Source of the DNA: Anaerolineales bacterium | Lineage (GTDB): Bacteria > Chloroflexota > Anaerolineae > Anaerolineales > Villigracilaceae | Direction: 5' to 3' | Assembly: GCA_028689195.1 (NCBI GenBank) | Contig: JAQTWR010000017.1 | Location: 1-15,887 of the forward strand | DNA: 15,887 nucleotides | Shown here: positions 14,001 through 15,887 of the stretch, in pieces | Numbering within the stretch: position 1 is the first letter of the stretch | Layout of the letters: every line of letters begins with the position of its first letter | Program-made: the position numbers and the translations under genes | The notes under the pieces: model-generated | Seen by the model: only the letters and a program-made list of their open reading frames with translations | Databases searched by the model: none | Told to the model about the DNA's origin: nothing

Positions 14001-14180
14001 CAAGACGTGATGAACGCCAGGGCGACCATTCGCCGTGGGCGGACCCTCATAGAATACATATTCGGGTTTGCCTTTGCGCTGCTCAACGGTCTTTTTGAAA
14101 ATGCCCTGCTTCGTCCACATCTTGAGGACATTCTCTTCCATCGAAACGGCGTCGAGTTTTGAGTTTACGGGTTTGAACAT
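11031..14180 (-). CDS. ileS: Isoleucyl-tRNA synthetase, type 2, with GXHH signature
   Basis: Charges tRNA-Ile with isoleucine in the cytoplasm. The 1049-residue class I synthetase has the first signature GPPTANGRPGVHHVLARAF (46-64), in which HIGH is replaced by G55-V-H-H58, and KMSKS at 596-600. The CP1 editing domain is seen at TTTPWTLPSNVA (224-235) and DGSGLVHQAPAFGAED (316-331). Also present are WSLSRERYWGTPLPVWEC (449-466), cysteine pairs (C182/C185, C394/C397, C466/C469, C506/C509), and the anticodon-binding C-terminal half. The first signature and long C-terminus place it with type 2 (eukaryote-like) IleRS, which resist mupirocin. ATG 14180 has TAGGAG at 8-nt spacing. It is controlled by a T-box leader ending 200 nt upstream and ends at its own terminator. 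Confidence 0.96.
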   Translation of the reverse strand: MFKPVNSKLDAVSMEENVLKMWTKQGIFKKTVEQRKGKPEYVFYEGPPTANGRPGVHHVLARAFKDMFPRYKIMRGYHVSRRGGWDTHGLPVEIEVEKQLGFTNKQQIEEYGVDKFNELCRNSVFTYIQEWEKLTDRIAFWVDLDTAYVTYHNEYIESVWWILKSFWEKDLLFKGYKIVPYCPRCGTPLSDHEVALGYEDAEDPSVFVRFPLVDNPDTSLLVWTTTPWTLPSNVAIAAHPEVDYVTIERDNEGTKEKLILAKNLVEKIFAGEEVKVLETFKGKKLKGQKYQPLYTFMPVDKPAYYVLLADFVTTEDGSGLVHQAPAFGAEDMEMGKLHDLPILLTVQPDGTFIPEITPWRGVFVKDADPQIIEDLRARGLLFRAGKFTHTYPFCWRCKTPLLYYARESWYIRTSAKKDRLVGLNKTINWVPDHIKNGRFGNWLENNIDWSLSRERYWGTPLPVWECDDCKHRECVGSVKEMSEKAGKDLSELDLHRPHVDNVHWKCEECGGKMTRVKDLIDVWFDSGSMPYAQWHYPFENKDKFEAQYPADYICEAVDQTRGWFYSLHAISTLLNDEVSFKNVICLGHIQDAEGRKMSKSLGNIVQPWDVLNVHGADALRWYLYTASPAGQERRFSADLVGDVIRSFTLTLWNVYSFFITYANLDKPQGLTVNAATNDLDRWLLSELNVLVRDVTKAYEEYDATNATRPVEKFVETLSTWYVRRSRRRFWKNDSSADKQAAYSTLYTALVTVAKLIAPAMPFLAEELYQNLVRSIDETAPESVHLAEWPAVMEEFIDESLNRDMNLVMKLVSLGHSARQKANRKVRQPLAAAAFSVGTASERAALMNNVDTIADELNVKEVRLLDAATEAVSHTVKPYAKQLGQKYGNKFPAIQKAIFAMNAEEVASTFMAGKTLPVKVGDETLEITAEEVEVKAQAKSGFAVAEDGAYVAALVTDLTPELIGEGLAREFVRRVQDLRKTADLDVVDRIELYVEASATLKSAIEKHEEYIKSETLTTKLSFAAAPAGSSVVEDGFEGETVKVGLVKAGK

Positions 14181-14243
14181 TCGTTTGTCTCCTAGTTTGC
14201 TGGTCGCTTAGTCGCATAGTTGATTAATTTGACGGTCATTTCT

Positions 14244-14314
14244 TAGCCACAGATTTCACGGATTCGCACGGATTTTTTAAATCAATCCGTGACAATCGGT
14301 GTAATCCGTGGCAA
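14244..14314. repeat. TTAGCCAC...GTGGCAA dispersed repeat, copy 2
   Basis: A 71-bp relative of the unit at 10818-10887. It shares GCCACAGATTTCAC, the CGGATTTTTT stretch, and GTGTAATCCGTGGCAAA. It lies in the ileS transcript between the T-box terminator and the start codon, where GCCAC/GTGGC and inner ATCCGTG segments could fold. Next to it, 14340-14363 (CAGCGTCTCTGTGTCTCAGTGG) looks like another common dispersed motif. Confidence 0.75.
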
Positions 14315-14380
14315 AGGTTTTTTATGAATTGCCTTTTACTCAGCGTCTCTGTGTCTCAGTGGCTCAATTGCTTTTGGGAT

Positions 14381-14690
14381 AAAAAAAACGCTCATCCCAA
14401 AATTGGGACGAGCGTGATATTCTGCCCGTGGTACCACCCACATTCCTGCACTCGCTGTTTAAGGCTCACAGGCTCTCGGTCGAGTACGGCTTGCGCTTAT
14501 ACTCTTGTTTTGGTAACGAAGAACAACTTCGGCTCACTTACTTTCACTGACCACTGATTACTGGTCACTGATTTCTGATTGCGGCTACGGGAGGATTTTC
14601 AATTTATTTGGATGGTTCGTCTCTCACCAAATCACGAACTCGCTGACATCTCTATAAATTTACTCGTTCCCATCATTGCTTTTGAATGTC
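14381..14690 (-). promoter_or_regulatory. T-box riboswitch of ileS (Ile, AUC specifier)
   Basis: The leader senses uncharged tRNA-Ile and allows ileS transcription when isoleucyl-tRNA is low. On the minus strand, in order: the stem I base GGGAACGAGTAAATTTA (AGTA S-turn), the distal part with GGTGAGAGACGAACC, and the returning strand TAAATTGAAAATCCTCCC, whose ATC (14596-14594) is an isoleucine specifier codon. The conserved T-box TGGGTGGTACCACGGG (14440-14425) follows. The terminator is TTGGGATGAGCGT pairing with ACGCTCGTCCCAA (14388-14415) before eight Ts (14388-14381). The mutually exclusive antiterminator uses the T-box. The gene it controls starts 200 nt downstream. Confidence 0.95.
14547..14581. 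repeat. Heptamer tandem repeat within the T-box leader
   Basis: Five consecutive 7-base units on the plus strand: CTGACCA, CTGATTA, CTGGTCA, CTGATTT, CTGATTG. They fall in the linker between stem I and the antiterminator region of the T-box, where the RNA reads CAGTGACCAGTAATCAGTGGTCAGTG and can form a weak internal hairpin. Confidence 0.65.
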
Positions 14691-14694
14691 CGCG

Positions 14695-14724
14695 ATTATA
14701 CTCGCGGGATAGGGTTTTGGGCAA
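14695..14724 (-). promoter_or_regulatory. Promoter of the ileS T-box leader
   Basis: A perfect minus-strand TATAAT (14700-14695) with TTGCCC (14724-14719) 18 nt upstream. Transcription would start near 14688, at the foot of T-box stem I. The -35 starts 10 nt past the stop of the upstream membrane protein gene, and no terminator is seen between them. Confidence 0.75.
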
Positions 14725-14733
14725 GGAAAAATT

Positions 14734-15531
14734 TTATTTTATCTTGATCGAAGCCGCGCCCGCATCAATGGTCATATCTACGGCGTTGGGAGCGGAGTCA
14801 AAATCGGGCGATTGGTAGTATCCGCCGTTACGCGGAAAGCGCAATTTATCAATGTTCAAGTCGCCCACCGCAACATTCGAGCGGATGCGCGCGGCGAGTC
14901 CTTCAGGGATGTGAACCGTAACCGACGCGGCGCCGCAGTCAATATCGGCGGAGAAGCGTCCGCGCGCGGGGAGGTAAATCTGCGATTCGCTTGCGCCAGT
15001 ATCCAGATCGAGATTCGTCAAATTCATGTCGCGCAAATCGAGGGTGGATTTGTTCGCGCCGAGATTCAAATCCAGCGCGAGGGGAATATTCGCGTTGAAG
15101 GCAACATCCCAATCCAGTTGATTACGCGGACCGAGGAACGGGAAATTCATCGCGTCCTTCGCGGGTCTCATCTTCACTTCGAGTTGATCGCCGCTGCGAT
15201 TCGATTTTTGATCCAAGCCGCCCATGAAAGAGCCTCGCATGAATTCGCTGCCAGCCGCGCCGCCGTGAATTTTCAATTCGCCCGCGCCGTGATCAATTCT
15301 AACGTTTGCAGACGTCGCGCCCTGCAAGTCAATGGACGCGTTTTCGATTTCGATTTTGCCGCGATAGAAAACGCCGATCAAAATCCATACGCCGCCGAAG
15401 ATCAACAACAGGGACCAGAAAATATCCGTCAACGAGTTTCCGTTGGGAAGTTTGATGCCCAGCGCGTCGGCGAGCATCAATCCGCCAAACAGAATCAAAA
15501 TCGCGCCCCATGTCAATTGATTATTTTTCAT
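14734..15531 (-). CDS. Membrane-anchored LiaF/toast-rack-like protein
   Basis: A 265-residue protein with two N-terminal membrane segments (about 7-25 and 35-56, separated by KLPNGNSLTD) of the kind found in LiaI/LiaF-like proteins. A soluble beta-rich part of about 200 residues follows, with recurring LDLDTGAS, DIDCGAASVTVHIPEG and MTIDAGAASIKIK strands. That pattern resembles the toast-rack/LiaF C-terminal fold. LiaF-type proteins sense or modulate envelope stress, but no two-component genes are visible here, so a role is not claimed. The ATG at 15529-15531 is chosen because it follows the upstream stop by 2 nt and has AAGGAAG about 9 nt upstream, within the end of the upstream gene. A longer frame running through that gene is a shadow. 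The two genes are surely coupled. Confidence 0.8.
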   Translation of the reverse strand: MKNNQLTWGAILILFGGLMLADALGIKLPNGNSLTDIFWSLLLIFGGVWILIGVFYRGKIEIENASIDLQGATSANVRIDHGAGELKIHGGAAGSEFMRGSFMGGLDQKSNRSGDQLEVKMRPAKDAMNFPFLGPRNQLDWDVAFNANIPLALDLNLGANKSTLDLRDMNLTNLDLDTGASESQIYLPARGRFSADIDCGAASVTVHIPEGLAARIRSNVAVGDLNIDKLRFPRNGGYYQSPDFDSAPNAVDMTIDAGAASIKIK

Positions 15532-15533
15532 CC

Positions 15534-15887
15534 CTATTCTTCCTTGTTGCGAAACGAACGATAAATTCCGTTGCCCAACACCCACACGCCAAGCAGGATT
15601 AATAGAATAGCGGGACCGAAAGAGCCAAGCAGGCGCCAACCGCCAAGAAACGACGAGAAAACGAGAAACAGCACGGCGCTGACGACCATCAGGTTCAGTC
15701 CGTGTTTGAGATTGCTCACGGTGTTTTCTCCAAGCAAGCCCGCCACGACGGTGCCGACGCCCACAAAGCCCGGGATGAGCGTCCACATATACGCCCATGA
15801 TTCATGGCGACCCGTCAGGTCTTGATAATAAAAAATTCCGCCGATGCCCGCGACGATTGCGGCAGGCACAGCCATACCCGGCTGCCC
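15534..15887 (-). CDS. Small polytopic membrane protein (N-terminus beyond window)
   Basis: The frame is open to the last base (GQPGMAVPAAIV...), so the N-terminus lies beyond 15887; the internal ATG at 15875 is probably not the start. The 117 visible residues hold several hydrophobic segments: around AVPAAIVAGIGGIFYY, WTLIPGFVGVGTVVAGLLG, LNLMVVSAVLFLVFSS, and LLGSFGPAILLILLGVWVLG. It has a basic/acidic tail RSFRNKEE. The style is that of DUF5668/LiaI-like small membrane proteins found next to toast-rack proteins. It overlaps nothing and is 2 nt from the following gene, in the same operon. No function is assigned. Confidence 0.75.
   Translation of the reverse strand, partial: GQPGMAVPAAIVAGIGGIFYYQDLTGRHESWAYMWTLIPGFVGVGTVVAGLLGENTVSNLKHGLNLMVVSAVLFLVFSSFLGGWRLLGSFGPAILLILLGVWVLGNGIYRSFRNKEE

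Noticed and set aside
14324..14818. Two plus-strand open frames (77 and 79 codons) opposite the T-box region
   Set aside because: They are antisense to the T-box RNA, its promoter and the end of the toast-rack-like gene, and their sequence is explained by RNA structure and repeats.
15532..15798. 89-codon extension of the toast-rack-like gene
   Set aside because: It runs out of frame through the upstream membrane protein gene. The ATG at 15531 is 2 nt after that gene's stop and begins with a typical membrane segment.

Overview
The window looks like chromosomal DNA of an Anaerolineae-type Chloroflexota bacterium. This is inferred from several things together: moderately GC-rich coding with a strong GCG/CGC habit, a T-box-controlled ileS, a type 2 isoleucyl-tRNA synthetase, a YqeC-MocA fusion, a choline-dependent phosphatidylcholine synthase, and intergenic DNA full of short dispersed repeats and MITE-like elements. 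No marker gene in the window fixes the taxonomy.

Left part (1-4349): a minus-strand molybdenum-cofactor operon moaC-moaD-moaE runs off the left edge. It is divergent from scpA (chromosome segregation), with a mirror-image promoter between them. scpA ends at a hairpin terminator facing a minus-strand tRNA-Gln(CUG). A 123-bp MITE with an 8-bp target duplication separates that tRNA from a plus-strand pair: a YqeC-MocA fusion and a second MocA-like nucleotidyltransferase. The molybdenum genes on both sides suggest the cell matures molybdenum hydroxylases (xanthine/CO dehydrogenase type) encoded elsewhere.

Middle (4350-7523): a lipid module. It has a diacylglycerol-kinase-family enzyme and a PlsC-type acyltransferase (translationally coupled, plus strand), a GNAT acetyltransferase (minus), and a phosphatidylcholine synthase (minus). 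A second, inverted copy of the 123-bp MITE, with its own 8-bp duplication, lies upstream of the phosphatidylcholine synthase gene.

7524-10199: a single long minus-strand gene for a secreted 891-residue protein (signal peptide, propeller-like core, Ig-like and C-terminal beta domains), followed by two hairpins. 10200-11030 has no gene. It holds a terminator-like hairpin, a cluster of four small hairpins, a nested inverted-repeat element with a widespread 70-bp repeat inside it, and the ileS terminator.

11031-14725: ileS (minus), a type 2 enzyme with a GXHH instead of HXGH signature, preceded by a complete T-box leader with an AUC (Ile) specifier and its own promoter. Degenerate heptamers sit within the leader and dispersed repeats sit between the leader and the gene. 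14734-15887: two tightly coupled minus-strand membrane protein genes, one LiaF/toast-rack-like and one cut by the right edge.

The most notable signals are the two near-identical MITEs with perfect target duplications, the mirror-image divergent promoter predicted to make leaderless mRNAs, and the GXHH IleRS under T-box control. No defence system, CRISPR array or transposase gene is visible.
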